Source: Bradyrhizobium septentrionale
GTDB taxonomy: Bacteria > Pseudomonadota > Alphaproteobacteria > Rhizobiales > Xanthobacteraceae
NCBI RefSeq assembly: GCF_011516645.4
Contig: NZ_CP088284.1
Location: 186,001-250,000, forward strand
Length of the DNA stretch: 64,000 nt
Reading direction: 5' to 3'
Part shown: in pieces, positions 17,408-27,132 of the stretch
Layout: every line of letters begins with the position of its first letter
Numbering within the stretch: position 1 is the stretch's first letter
Notes under the pieces: generated by a model
Seen by the model: the letters and a program-made list of their open reading frames with translations, nothing else
Told to the model about the DNA's origin: nothing
The model's database searches: none
Translations under genes and position numbers: made by a program

Positions 17408-19180
17408 ATGCTGTCCACTGGCATGCCGGCTCCGACCCGGCAAGACCGGGTTAGAACGGCCCAAGAGTTCATTGCGGCCGGCCGCCTCGAGGAAGCGGAG
17501 GCACTGCTGGAGGGGGTCGTCGCCACGGGCGATCCCGATACACTCAATGCAAGGGCGGCGTTGGCGCTTGCGCGGCGACGGACCGAGTTCGCATTCGAGA
17601 TGCTAGCGGAAGCGGCGACCATCTACCCCGAACACGCGGGCCTCACCACCAATCTCGGCATCGCCCACGAATTGCTCGGACGCACTGAGGAGGCGATGGT
17701 CTGCCTCGAACGCGCAGCCGCTCTCGCCCCGCACAACGATGAGATCAAGCTCGCGCTCGCTCATGCCCTGCTGAGCTGCGGCAAGGTTACGGAAGCCCGC
17801 GCGATGACGGAGATCGTTGTCATACACGAGCCTGGGAATGCGCGGGCCCTCCTCCAACTCGGCGCCATCGAGTTCGCCCTGGGCAACAGTTCGTCGGCTG
17901 AGGCCGTCCTGCTTCGTGCGCTTGAGATTGTTCCGGACGACCCCGATGCGCTCGGCAACTTGTCGGTGCTCATGCTTGAACGCGGTCGCTTCGACGAGGC
18001 GCTCAGCCTTGCCGAACGCGCACATTTGCGTGCCCCTCTCGATACAGCCAGGCTCCTGCATCTGGCTTATTGCCGCGCCGCAACTGGGCTGTGGCCGCAA
18101 GCAGAGGCCACTTGCAAGAAGTTGCTCGCCTATGCGCCGGCTCATGTTGGCGCCCGCGAAATCTTGGCCCGCGTTACGATTGCCATGGGTGAGGTGGACC
18201 GAGGCATTGCGCAACTGACGCAATTCGTTCGCGCTCGCAAATCTGATCCTTCCGCCGCGCTTGCCCTAGCACGTGTCCTGCAGTTCGTTGGCCGCTTTGA
18301 TGAATCTCTCAACCTTGTTAGCCACGTCGTGCACACGCGCCCTGAGAATGAAGCAGCGAAGGCTCTACTGACGACGCTTGAACTGACGATCGGTCGCTAC
18401 CCAACGCCCGAGCCGATCGCCTCGGCGCCTGTAACGCGGATAGCCGTACCGCCGACGACGAGCGCCCTCGAATTCGTGGCGCTCGTTCGTCTCTTGCGTC
18501 GGCTGGCGAGCCAGCAGGACGTGCATGTGGTCGCGGAGCCACGTTACCAAGCTCTTCTTACCAGTCTCGCTGAGCAGGTCATTTCCGACGAGCTGACGCT
18601 CGAGCGCTCAGCTATGCCGCTGCAATCATTATTGCGCGTTCTGCCGATCGATGCCAGCAACATTGCCGATGGGATTCCCTACCTACGCCCTGAAGCCGAC
18701 CTATCTGCCAAATGGCGTGATGCCTTGGCTGTGTTCGCAAGGCCGTTGGTAGGCATCGTGTGGGAGAGTGGGGCTCTCGGCCTATCGATGGAACAGGTCG
18801 CCGCCGTGATCCCTCACGGCGTCACGCTGGTCAGTTTGGTGACCGAGGCGCAACGGCACGACATGAAGCGATGGAGTCTTCCGATCGATGCTGGTGTGCA
18901 TATCGAGTGTCCCGCCGAATTGATCGCAGCGATCGTCAATCTCGACGCCGTGGTCGGGCCCGACAGCTTCGCCGTCCATATCGCCGGAGCGCTCGGCGTT
19001 CCCGGCGTGGTCTTCGTGCCGCGCGGCTATCCCTGGTATTGGGCTCAGGCAGACGGTAAGCCACTGTGGTACCCATCGTTCGAAGTCGTCGTGCAGGAGC
19101 GACTAGGTGACTGGGCTGGGGCAATCAATGAAGGCCGGCGTCGGCTTGAGGCACTGCTGCGCGCGTCAACGAGTGATTGA
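17408..19180 (+). CDS. TPR protein with glycosyltransferase-like C-terminus
   Basis: 590 aa. Residues 1 to about 320 are tandem tetratricopeptide repeats (LTTNLGIAHELLGRTEEAMV, DALGNLSVLMLERGRFDEAL and others). Residues about 420-580 resemble the C-terminal catalytic half of TPR-linked GT-B transferases of the heptosyltransferase/OGT type: VGIVWESG, then a VVGPDSFAVHIAGALGVPGV motif and YPWYWAQADGKPLWYPSFEV. It lacks the full N-terminal Rossmann half. As the sixth gene of the operon it could be an adaptor that binds cargo through its TPRs, or a glycosyltransferase modifying a spike protein or acting as an effector. Confidence 0.68.
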   Translation: MLSTGMPAPTRQDRVRTAQEFIAAGRLEEAEALLEGVVATGDPDTLNARAALALARRRTEFAFEMLAEAATIYPEHAGLTTNLGIAHELLGRTEEAMVCLERAAALAPHNDEIKLALAHALLSCGKVTEARAMTEIVVIHEPGNARALLQLGAIEFALGNSSSAEAVLLRALEIVPDDPDALGNLSVLMLERGRFDEALSLAERAHLRAPLDTARLLHLAYCRAATGLWPQAEATCKKLLAYAPAHVGAREILARVTIAMGEVDRGIAQLTQFVRARKSDPSAALALARVLQFVGRFDESLNLVSHVVHTRPENEAAKALLTTLELTIGRYPTPEPIASAPVTRIAVPPTTSALEFVALVRLLRRLASQQDVHVVAEPRYQALLTSLAEQVISDELTLERSAMPLQSLLRVLPIDASNIADGIPYLRPEADLSAKWRDALAVFARPLVGIVWESGALGLSMEQVAAVIPHGVTLVSLVTEAQRHDMKRWSLPIDAGVHIECPAELIAAIVNLDAVVGPDSFAVHIAGALGVPGVVFVPRGYPWYWAQADGKPLWYPSFEVVVQERLGDWAGAINEGRRRLEALLRASTSD

Positions 19181-19185
19181 GTAGC

Positions 19186-19401
19186 GTGCTCTCACGACCA
19201 CATCTGGAAGGCTGCGGTATCTTCGAGGCTGGGGATCGTGAAGTCCGCTCAAAAGTGCTAGAGCGACCGGATTGGCGATTGGACTTTCCGGTCGAGGTCG
19301 ACCTCACCGATCTGCCTGATCCGCGCCACCGGACCGGTCACTTGACTCGCACCTAACACGCGCGTCGCGGACGCATCCTTCCGTCAGGTTGCCGACGGCG
19401 A
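19186..19401 (+). pseudogene. Broken last gene of the T6SS accessory operon
   Basis: A GTG start lies 6 bp after the TPR stop and opens a 56-codon frame (LSRPHLEGCGIFEAGDREVR, then WRLDFPVEVDLTDLPDPRHR). It ends at a TAA (19354-19356). In the next frame the sequence continues sensibly (RVADASFRQVADGD) until the IS5-type element begins near 19402. Spacing and composition suggest a genuine coupled gene that has been frameshifted and cut by the insertion. Its position at the end of a DUF2169/PAAR operon, where effectors are usually encoded, makes a lost effector or immunity gene likely. I recognise no domain in the remnant. Confidence 0.45.
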
Positions 19402-20939
19402 CTACAAAGTCGCCCGTTAAGAAGCTTCCAGGCGACTGATCTGGAATCGTAATTTGGCTGGAATGACGTTCTGAGATTGCAAGGTTTTGGTGTTTTGTGC
19501 ATCGGAAGCTTGCAATTTCGTTTTCGAGATTCCCTCGACGGGCGAAGCATGATTCCCTGTCCGCATCGGAGGGCACGATGCGGCCGAAGAAGCACAAAAC
19601 GACGGGAGCGAACGATTTTTTCCGGGCGCGGCTCGACCAGATCATCAATCTGAAGCACGAGCTGGTCCGGCTCACCGGCAAGATCGATTGGGACTGGATC
19701 GACGGCGAGATCGCGCCGCTCTACAGCGAGAACGGCCGGCCGGGGATTGAGACCCGCTTCGTGATCGGGCTGTTGTTGCTCAAGCACATTTACGGGCTGT
19801 CCGATGAGGGGGTATGCGAACGCTGGGTCCACGACCCGTATTTCCAGTACTTCACTGGCGAAGAGTTCTTCCAGCACGCATTCCCGCACGAGCGCTCGGA
19901 CCTGAGCCATTGGCGCAAGCGGCTCGGCGACAGACTGGAACTGCTATTGGCCGAGAGCCTGCGGGTGGCGCACGACGTCGGCGCGTTACGCGGCAAGGAC
20001 CTTGAGCGGGTCACGGTCGACACCACGGTGCAGCCGAAGGCCATCACCTTTCCGACCGATGCCAAGCTGCTGCATGCGGCGATCCAGGGGCTCAACCGCC
20101 TAGCGAGGAAGCACGGAGTGCGGCTGCGGCAATCCTATTCTCGGATCGCCAAGGCCACCGCGATGATGGCGGGACGCTACGCCCATGCCAAACAGTTCAA
20201 GCGGCACCAGCGGCAGTTGCGCATCCTGCGCAGCCGCCTGGGCCGGATCATCCGCGACATCCGCCGCAAGATCGAAGGCCAGGATGCGCTCGAAGAGGCG
20301 TTCGCACTCCCGTTGAGCCGGGCCACGCAGATTCGCTCGCAGCAGCAGCGCCAGCGCGGCTGGAAGCTGTATTCCTTCCATGCCCCCGAGGTGGAGTGCA
20401 TCGGCAAGGGCAAGGCCAGCGCGCCTTACGAGTTCGGCGTGAAGGCTTCCATCGTCACCAACAACCGGCCTGCTCCCGGCGGCCAGTTCGTGCTGCACGC
20501 CAAGGCGCTGCCCGATAACCCTTACGACGGTCACACCCTGCGGGACGTCATCGACCGAACCGAGACACTCACCGGCTGCGCGATCGAGTGCGCCTTTGTC
20601 GACAAGGGATACCGCGGCCATGACGCACAGAACCCGCGCCGCGTCTTCATCTCCGGCCAGAAGCGCGGCGTCTTCGGCACTATCAAGCGCCAGCTGCGGC
20701 GCCGCTCCGCTATCGAGCCCGTGATCGGCCATTTGAAGGCTGACGGACACCTCGGCCGCTGCTACCTCAAAGGCCGCGCCGGCGATACCGCCAACGTCAT
20801 CCTCTCCGCCGTCGGTTACAACTTCCGCCGCATCCTCGCCTGGCTAAGGGCTCTTTGGTACCTCTTCCTGGCTGCCTTCTTCTCAGTCACCAGCCACCGC
20901 ACGCCACTCAAATCGGCTTCTTAACCGACGACTTTGTAG
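19402..20939 (+). mobile_element. IS5-type insertion sequence (1.54 kb)
   Basis: The inverted ends read CTACAAAGTCG, three variable bases, then GTTAAGAAGC on both sides (19402-19425 and 20916-20939 reversed). They enclose one transposase gene whose stop codon lies inside the right terminal repeat. The left flank is the broken last gene of the T6SS accessory operon and the right flank is an IS110 transposase gene, which it truncates. There is no clear target duplication beyond a possible TA. Confidence 0.7.
19578..20924 (+). CDS. IS5-family transposase
   Basis: 448 aa from the ATG at 19578. An in-frame extension upstream exists but has no family sequence. It is a DDE transposase with the ETRFVIGLLLLKHIYGLSDE N-terminal region, VTVDTTVQPKAI (first Asp), a basic coiled central insert, CAFVDKGYRGHD (second Asp) and RRSAIEPVIGHLKADGHLGR (Glu). 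All catalytic blocks are present and there is no frameshift, so the element may still be mobile. Confidence 0.85.
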   Translation: MRPKKHKTTGANDFFRARLDQIINLKHELVRLTGKIDWDWIDGEIAPLYSENGRPGIETRFVIGLLLLKHIYGLSDEGVCERWVHDPYFQYFTGEEFFQHAFPHERSDLSHWRKRLGDRLELLLAESLRVAHDVGALRGKDLERVTVDTTVQPKAITFPTDAKLLHAAIQGLNRLARKHGVRLRQSYSRIAKATAMMAGRYAHAKQFKRHQRQLRILRSRLGRIIRDIRRKIEGQDALEEAFALPLSRATQIRSQQQRQRGWKLYSFHAPEVECIGKGKASAPYEFGVKASIVTNNRPAPGGQFVLHAKALPDNPYDGHTLRDVIDRTETLTGCAIECAFVDKGYRGHDAQNPRRVFISGQKRGVFGTIKRQLRRRSAIEPVIGHLKADGHLGRCYLKGRAGDTANVILSAVGYNFRRILAWLRALWYLFLAAFFSVTSHRTPLKSAS

Positions 20940-21843
20940 CCAAAAGCCCGACAATCCAGTCGCGCAAGCCGCCGCGGCGTTTTTCCACAACGTTTAGAAG
21001 CGATGTTGCTCCGAGAACGAGTAGCTTCCTTATATATCGATTACCCGCCTTGGTGATGGTTCCGAGAGTTGGTTTACCCCCGCTCGAAATTTGCCTGGGT
21101 GTCAGACCCAGCCAGGCAGCAAAATCCCGTCCCGAATTGAATACGCTTGGGTCTGGTACACTGGCTGTAATTACCGAGGCAACAAGCTTGCCAACGCCGG
21201 GAATTTCTCCGAGCGAACGGCTCGTCTCGCTGAGCGCGTGAGCCTTGGCGATCTCTCTCCAAATCATCGAGCGCGCTTCCGAGCGCATCAATTTGCTGAC
21301 CGAGAACCTTCGCGGCCACGACAGCAGCGTCGGGAAGAGTCGCGTCGCCTTCTGCGAGGCCTAAAAGCTCGTCGACGCGGCCGGTGCCCTTGGCGACGAC
21401 AAGACCGAATTCGGCCAAGTGGCCGCGTAGAGCGTTCACGCTCATCGTTCGCTGTTTGACCAGCAGCTCGCGCGTCTTGTGCAACATCAGGGTCGCTTGC
21501 TGATCAGCGCTCGTGATCGGCACAAAACGCATGGCAGGACGCGAGACCGCTTCACAGATGGCTTCCGCATCGACGGCATCGTTCTTACCTCGTTTGACAT
21601 AGGGCTTTGTGTAGGCCGGCGGCATCAGAGACACATCGTGTCCCATGGCCTTCAGTTCGCGCGCCCAATAGTGCGCTGAGCCGCAAGCCTCCATGCCAAC
21701 GCGGCACGGCTCGATCTTCGAGAAGAACTCGCGCATCGTCCGGCGCGTCAGCTTGCGCTTTACGGCTGGTGCATCCTCACTAGACAGCGCATGAATCTGA
21801 AAATAGTTCTTGGCGAGATCAACGCCTATTCTGATAAACTTCA
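20940..21843 (-). pseudogene. IS110-family transposase, frameshifted and truncated
   Basis: From the ATG at 21843 (MKFIRIGVDLAKNYFQIHAL) the DEDD domain is clear, including GMEACGSAHYWARE and KNDAVDAEAICEA. A loss of two bases in a GAGAGA tract near 21246 shifts the frame. The C-terminal transposase domain (IPGVGKLVASVITA, FAAWLGLTPRQISSGGK with the catalytic serine region) follows in another frame. The last residues are removed by the IS5-type element. About 300 of the usual 340 codons remain. It is inactive. Confidence 0.78.
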
Positions 21844-21893
21844 TCTCGGACGGTCTCCCTTCTTTGTGGCGCTCTGGCGACCACGCCTTGGCA

Positions 21894-22427
21894 CTATGAT
21901 GCCGTTGAGGTGAGGCCGTCCACACCATCAAGGATGAGGAGATCGACGCGGCCGAGCGCGCGCAGCAGGCGGGGGTGGCGGCCGTCACCGCGCGCCAAGG
22001 CCAGATCGCTGAACAGCCGCGGGACGCGCTGATAGAGCACGGAGCGATTGTCGCGGCAGGCTTTGTTGCCGAGCGCCGAGGCGAGCCAGCTCTTGCCGAC
22101 GCCGGAAGGGCCACAGATCAAAAGATTGGCGTGGTCGTCGATCCATTGGCCGTCGACCAGCATCGTCAAGAGGCTGCGGTCGAGGCCGCGCGGGGTGCGA
22201 TAGTCGATGTCCTCGATGCAGGCCTGCTGGCGCAGCTTGGCATATTGAAGCCGCTTCGACAGTCGCTTGTCGCGTCGCAGCGACGCTTCACGTTCGAGCA
22301 AGAGCGCAAGCCATTCGGCGTGGCCGAGGCTTGCGGCCTCGCCGCCGGCTTCGATGTCGGCGAAGGCCTTGGCCATGCCGTGAAGGCCGAGCGCGTGGAG
22401 TTGATCGAGGGTCGGATGATTGAGCAA
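21894..22427 (-). pseudogene. istB: IstB helper ATPase of IS21, 3' truncated
   Basis: 177 codons. LNHPTLDQLHALGLHGMAKA is the usual IstB start, and the Walker A motif (CGPSGVGKSWLASALG) and Walker B strand (VDLLILDG) are present. After VDLLILDG the match is lost because the IS110 element is inserted there, so the C-terminal third is missing. It belongs to the same IS21 copy as the istA at 22439-23997, 12 bp upstream. Confidence 0.75.
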
Positions 22428-22438
22428 GGCGTGATCTC

Positions 22439-23997
22439 CTAATTGTAGTAGCGCGGCCCGCGGATGTTGGGATGGAGGATCGGCGCGTCGTCCGCGGGAC
22501 GCTTGGCTGAAGGACGCCGATCGAGATTGTTGGCGAGGATCGATTTGACCGAGCCGTAGGTGCGCGCGCCGATGTCGATCGCCCGCATGGCGGCAGCATC
22601 AAGCCGCTCCTGCCCGTAGGATCGGGCGAGCCGGATAATGCCGAGACAGGCGCGAAAGCCCTGCTCGGGGTGCGCGCGCTCATCGAGGATCAGGTCGCAC
22701 AGCGCTGCGGTGGCCGGCCCGATCGTGACGGCATCCTTGCGATGCGCTCAATGGTCCAGCCGGCGTAGCGCCGATGACTGGATGCCATGTGTTCCGGCAC
22801 GGTCGTGTGCTTGTGGTTGCCGCTCATGCGCTGATGCGCGGCGATCCGCTCGCCCTTGTGGAAAATCTCCACGGTGCGGGCGGTGAAGCGCACCTCGACC
22901 TCGGCGGGGACGAAGCGATGCGGGACGCTGTAGTAATGCGCCTCGACCTCGACGTGATAGTCGATGCTGACCCGGCAGATCCGCCACTCGGCGAACACGT
23001 AAGGGCTCTCCGGCAAGACCTTCAGTGCCGGCCGGTCGATCTCCTCCAACAGCTTGCGGCGGGTGACGCCGAGCCGCCGGATCGGCCGCTCCTCGTTGAG
23101 CCGGGTCATTAACTCGGCGATCGCCGCGTTGACCTCGGCGAGGCTGTGGAAGATCCGGTGGCGCAGCCGTCCGAGCAGCCAGCGCTCGGCCATGAGGACC
23201 GCCTGCTCGACCTTGGCCTTGTCCCGTGGCCGTCGTGGCCTGGCAGGCAGAATGGCGGTGCCGTAATGCGCCGCCATATCGGCGTAGCTGCGGTTGATCT
23301 GCGGATCGTAGAGGCAGGCCTTGATCACCGCGACCTTGGTGTTGTCCGGCACCAGCAGTGCCGGCACGCCGCCGATCGCCTCGAAGGCGCCGACGTGTCC
23401 GCTGATCCAGTCGGCGAGGCCCTGCGTCCAGGTCGCCTGCGCGTAGGTGAAGCTCGATGCGCCGAGCACCGCGACGAAAATCTGCGCGGCGCGCCGCTCG
23501 CCGGTGAGCCGGTCGATCACCACCGGCACGCCGTCGCCCGCATAGTCGACGAACAGCTTCTCGCCGGCCGCGTGCGACTGGCGCATCGTCACCGACAGCC
23601 GGCCTTCCCAGGCCCGGTAGAGCTCGCAGAACCGCGAATAGCGATACCCGCCGGGTTCGCCTGCGATGTACTCCTCCCACAGAATCGACAGCGTCACGTG
23701 CTTGCGTTTGAGCTCGCGATGCATCGCAGCCCAGTCCGGCTCGACCTGCCGCCGATGGCCCCGCCGGGTGCCCGGACCAGCTCCCGCGCTGGCGAACAGC
23801 CGGGCCTCCAGCACCGTGTCGGTGACGTCGTCTGGCAACGGCCAGGTCAGCCCCGCCGCCTCGAACCGGCGGATCGTCAACCGCACCGTCGAGGGGGCTG
23901 TCCCCATCCGCCGCGCAATCTCGCGGGTCGGCATCCCGGCCGACTTCAATCTGATCACATCGCGCACATGGCGCATCGCAAGCCTCTCTGTCGGCAT
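22439..23997 (-). pseudogene. istA: IstA transposase of IS21, frameshifted
   Basis: It starts at the ATG at 23997 (MPTERLAMRHVRDVIRLK) with the N-terminal helix-turn-helix (MPTREIARRMGTAPSTVR). The DDE domain is visible (KLFVDYAGD, VPALLVPDNTKVAV and ARPRRPRDKAKVEQAVLM). One base is lost near 22740, after WTIERIA. The true C-terminus (DAVTIGPATAALCDLILDE, ending NIRGPRYYN) continues in another frame and stops at 22439. A further in-frame start exists upstream but lies in the IS end. It is inactive through frameshift, and its partner istB is truncated. Confidence 0.8.
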
Positions 23998-24059
23998 CCA
24001 GGTCCCCCTTCGCAAAGCCGAAAGGCGGGACCGTATCGGAGCCAGAAGAGGCCTCGTCA

Positions 24060-24165
24060 CCCCGGGCGACATCATCCCGGAATGGTGGGCGAGATCATCT
24101 CGGAATGGTGGGCGACATCAAATCGGAACGGTGGGCGAGATCATTCCGGAATGGTGGGCGACATC
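24060..24165. repeat. Tandem terminal repeats of IS21
   Basis: Four to five imperfect copies of a roughly 26-bp unit containing cggaatggtgggcga and alternating cgacatca/cgagatca. Such multiple terminal repeats are the transposase-binding sites at IS21 ends. They mark the istA-proximal end of the element at 21894-24165, which is inserted in an IS256-family transposase gene. Confidence 0.7.
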
Positions 24166-25177
24166 GAGCAGAATCAGCAGGCTGTCGGCCACGGCACGAC
24201 GCTTGAACCGCCATTTGCGGATGACGGCCTTGCCGCCGTGCCTCGATCTCCTCGCGCGTCGCCGCGTAGATCACGTCGTTGTAATCGGCGGTGATCTCCT
24301 CATGCAGGCGCTCGGGCGCATGCGCCAACAGGTTGCGGTGCTTGTGGACCGTGCAGCGCTGGACCGGCGCGCCATCGACGATGAGGAACTCGGGCCGCCG
24401 CAGCCCACGCCGGTTCAGATCGTCGAGCACGGCGCGCCATGCTTCGGTGCTCTCCCCGCCCATACTCTTGATCGCGAGCAACACTTTCTGACCGTCCGCA
24501 CGCACGCACGCCGATGACGACCAGCAGCGAGATCGCCCCTGCGGTCGAGCCGCACGTGCACCACGGTGCCGTCGAGGATCAATCGCACGATAGGCTCGTC
24601 CGCCAGCGAGCGGGCATTCCACGCATCCCAGTCGCCCTTCACCTTGCGCCAGACCCGGCTCACCGTGTCCTTGCCAACGGCGCCGACGAACAGAGCGCTG
24701 AGCGCGCGGCGCACACGGCGCGTGCTGGTGCCGGCGAGGTAGCAGCTAGCTAGCGATCAGCGCGTCGGCAGCCAGCGTGCGGCGCTGGTAGGCCCACAGC
24801 GCTTGGCTCTTCCAATCGGTGGTCTTGCCGTCGGCCGTGTTGAGCCGCGCGCGCGGGACCGCGATCTCAATCGGCCCGAGCTGCCGGTCAGCGACCGCAG
24901 CCGGCTGCCGTGCCGATGACCCGCAATGCCAGGCGTTTCCTCACGGCCTGCCTGCTTGCTGCGTTCGTAGCGCGGGCGCGCAAGGGCCAAGTCGAGCTCG
25001 CTGCGGATCAATTCTTCAATGAATTCCCGCGCTCGTTCCCGCACCGCAGTTTCGATCGGATCGAACCAATCGTCGAAAAGCTGGGGAGCCGTCTCTCCTC
25101 CACGCTGCGGGAAATGCGTCTTCGTGATACTGCTGGTTATGGCGTGGTCTCCGATCCGGCGTTCCAACGCCGGATGA
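24166..25177 (-). pseudogene. IS256-family transposase, left arm of a composite structure
   Basis: From the ATG at 25177 (MERRIGDHAITSSITKTHFP) the sequence runs through QLFDDWFDPIETAVRERARE. After frameshifts near 24880 it continues as RRALSALFVGAVGKDTVSRV, WDAWNARSLADEPIVRLILD (first Asp), FLIVDGAP (second Asp) and VQRCTVHKHRNLLAHAPERL. The 3' end with the catalytic Glu is missing because IS21 is inserted at about 24165. Several frame breaks and an in-frame stop make it dead. Its first part is repeated in inverted orientation at 27133-27504. Confidence 0.75.
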
Positions 25178-25240
25178 TTCGAGGTTGATCACCTCGGAGA
25201 CTACGCCACCTTCAATTCCAACCAATCCCGCGACGGGACC
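24868..25240. repeat. Inverted repeat, left arm (about 372 bp)
   Basis: This stretch is the reverse complement of 27133-27504, essentially identical by eye over the parts I compared. It holds the 5' end and first 100 codons of the IS256-family transposase gene. Both arms have the transposase start pointing outward from the enclosed segment 25241-27132. Confidence 0.85.
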
Positions 25241-25289
25241 GCCTTGACGGCGTTCGGGACTTTCGTGGAGTGCCTGACGGCTTAGCTCG

Positions 25290-26945
25290 ATGTCCACGTT
25301 CCACGAAATGGGAAATTCCCTTGCTTCTCTACGTTCCCAAGTTTGGCGGATCGTTGGCGGACAGGCTGAGGCCCCACGTATGCTCGATGCGTTACAGCAC
25401 GCGGACCATTCACTTGCTGCGCTTCGCTCCCAAGTTTGGCAAATCGTCGGCGGACAGGCTGAGGCCCCGAGTGCGATGACTGCACTCCAAGGAGAGGGGC
25501 GTTTGCTTGCTCCGTTCTTTACCCGGAGTGCGGTAACTCCAGCTGAGAGGAGCTCTGCACTTAGGCTGGTCGGGAAGGCGACGAACAATGGAGACGGAGC
25601 AAAAGACGGGAGGGGAGACGGGCTAAACTTTGCGCGCGCGGTGAAATACGGATTGTGTCTCGCGGGCGCAGGCTACGTCTATAATGAGGTCGCAAACAAC
25701 TTCTTCCTCTCTACGACATCACTGCACGACGGGAAGAAGGGCTTCACCAGTAACAAACGGCTCAGGTTGGCTCAGGCGAAGGCGCGGCAGTATTATTCGT
25801 CGTATCACGCTGCGGGCCCTGACGCTAGGTGCCTCAATGAACGTCCCCTCAATCCAATCCGTATCTGTGGCAATAACCTGTTCGTAACGATGATTGACTA
25901 CCGAGCGGCGACCTATGTACATGTTGGCCGCCTAGTGGATTCCGTAGAGGCGCGCACTTCTCTTGTGCTGAACCTGAGCTGCATGAAGGGTCATCTCGTG
26001 AAGGACGAGTGCGTGGCCAGGTACAGGCCACCCAAAGTGCCGAAGGATCCGGACCTGACGAGCAGCCCGCTATACGACAGAAAGAATAAGTATGCATTGG
26101 CGGGTGTGCTCAACGAGGAAACGGGTGCTTACGGCTACACCTCGAGGTCTATCACTCAGCCATTCGTGAACAAGGGCGTTCAGCACTTCCGCGATGCCAC
26201 CTTACGCAGCGAGAATGGACTAACGTTCAAGCGATGCATCGAGAGGCTCGACGCGCTGCTCGACAAGGATGTCGGTCTCAGAGAGGAGGCCCAGTTCGCG
26301 GCTGGTCAAGCCATCCTGAACTTTAGGCAGGTCTACGCTTCTGACGAGCATTGGGGACACGCTGAGAACGTCGTGATGCGGACACTGGCCGAGCAAGGAT
26401 GGCTATCACGGTCGGAGACTGACAAGCTCGATGCGACTCTTATGTTCGAAGATCCAAATAAGAATCCGCTCAAACGGAACAAAAGCTGGATTGGGCCTGG
26501 ACTACACCAACTTGACATCTGGATTCAGCAGAGGCGGTCGGGTAATCCTGTGTTAGGCGAGGACCTGAACCACCGCGAGATTGATAACATGAAGAATCTG
26601 CCCATCGCGCACGTCAAGTTGAACGAGCAGGGCAATGGGTTCGAGGACTGCTCCGGGCTGGGCGACTCGTTTACGTGCGCAAATGCCGTCGCCAGCATCA
26701 ATCACGCGCGCTTGATGAGTGGCCAGCCACGCCTCTCAAAGGAGGAGGCTATAGTCATCGTCGCGTGTCTTAACGCCGTATACGACGATACGAGTTCCAT
26801 ACGGCATACGCTCCACGAGGTGGCACGAGGCTGCTTCGTCGGCGCTGGTTACACCATCGAAGACGCGGATGAGTTCTACGAGGGGGTGTGTCGGAAGGCC
26901 GCGCGAGAGTACTACGGCGGCAGGTATCTCTCCAACCAGAGCTGA
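25290..26945 (+). CDS. Unrecognised 551-aa effector-like protein in a composite transposon
   Basis: Begins MSTFHEMGNSLASLRSQVWR. Residues about 11-72 contain two copies of a 31-residue repeat (RSQVWRIVGGQAEAPRMLDA and RSQVWQIVGGQAEAPSAMTA), with a third, decayed copy after them. The remaining 460 residues form a single soluble, lysine- and asparagine-rich domain. Notable segments are a cysteine-containing HAAGPDARCLNERPLNPIRI, an AHVKLNEQGNGFEDCSGLGD stretch and a tyrosine-rich C-terminus. There is no signal peptide and no transmembrane segment. Base composition is more AT-rich than the T6SS genes. The gene is enclosed by two inverted IS256 arms. I do not recognise the family. A type III effector is a reasonable guess from isolation, mobility and composition, but I saw no tts box. 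Confidence 0.7.
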   Translation: MSTFHEMGNSLASLRSQVWRIVGGQAEAPRMLDALQHADHSLAALRSQVWQIVGGQAEAPSAMTALQGEGRLLAPFFTRSAVTPAERSSALRLVGKATNNGDGAKDGRGDGLNFARAVKYGLCLAGAGYVYNEVANNFFLSTTSLHDGKKGFTSNKRLRLAQAKARQYYSSYHAAGPDARCLNERPLNPIRICGNNLFVTMIDYRAATYVHVGRLVDSVEARTSLVLNLSCMKGHLVKDECVARYRPPKVPKDPDLTSSPLYDRKNKYALAGVLNEETGAYGYTSRSITQPFVNKGVQHFRDATLRSENGLTFKRCIERLDALLDKDVGLREEAQFAAGQAILNFRQVYASDEHWGHAENVVMRTLAEQGWLSRSETDKLDATLMFEDPNKNPLKRNKSWIGPGLHQLDIWIQQRRSGNPVLGEDLNHREIDNMKNLPIAHVKLNEQGNGFEDCSGLGDSFTCANAVASINHARLMSGQPRLSKEEAIVIVACLNAVYDDTSSIRHTLHEVARGCFVGAGYTIEDADEFYEGVCRKAAREYYGGRYLSNQS

Positions 26946-27132
26946 CGCCGCAAGAGGTCTCGTGGATTGGCGAGCTACGCTCTCGAGGCGTTCTGAGCCG
27001 GAACACGAGTTGCGGATTGAGTCCGATCTCACTGCATGCATGCTTCCCGAGGCTGGGACGTCGAATCCGATAGCACAAAGAAAAGCAGCTAGGTTCGAGG
27101 GGATGATAAGGCAGGCGGGGATGCGACCGCAG

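Noticed and set aside
24060..24165. Regularly spaced repeats that resemble a short CRISPR array
   Set aside because: The units are contiguous and imperfect with no distinct spacers, there are no cas genes, and they sit at the end of an IS21 element, where multiple terminal repeats are expected.
23146..24294. 382-aa plus-strand frame opposite istA
   Set aside because: Antisense shadow of a GC-rich IS21 transposase gene; histidine- and arginine-rich, with no family.
25318..25510. Resemblance of the 31-residue repeats to TALE DNA-binding repeats (QV-x-I-x-x-GG-x-x-A pattern)
   Set aside because: Only two clear copies, no variable di-residue position, wrong length and no surrounding TALE domains. 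The similarity is too weak to claim.
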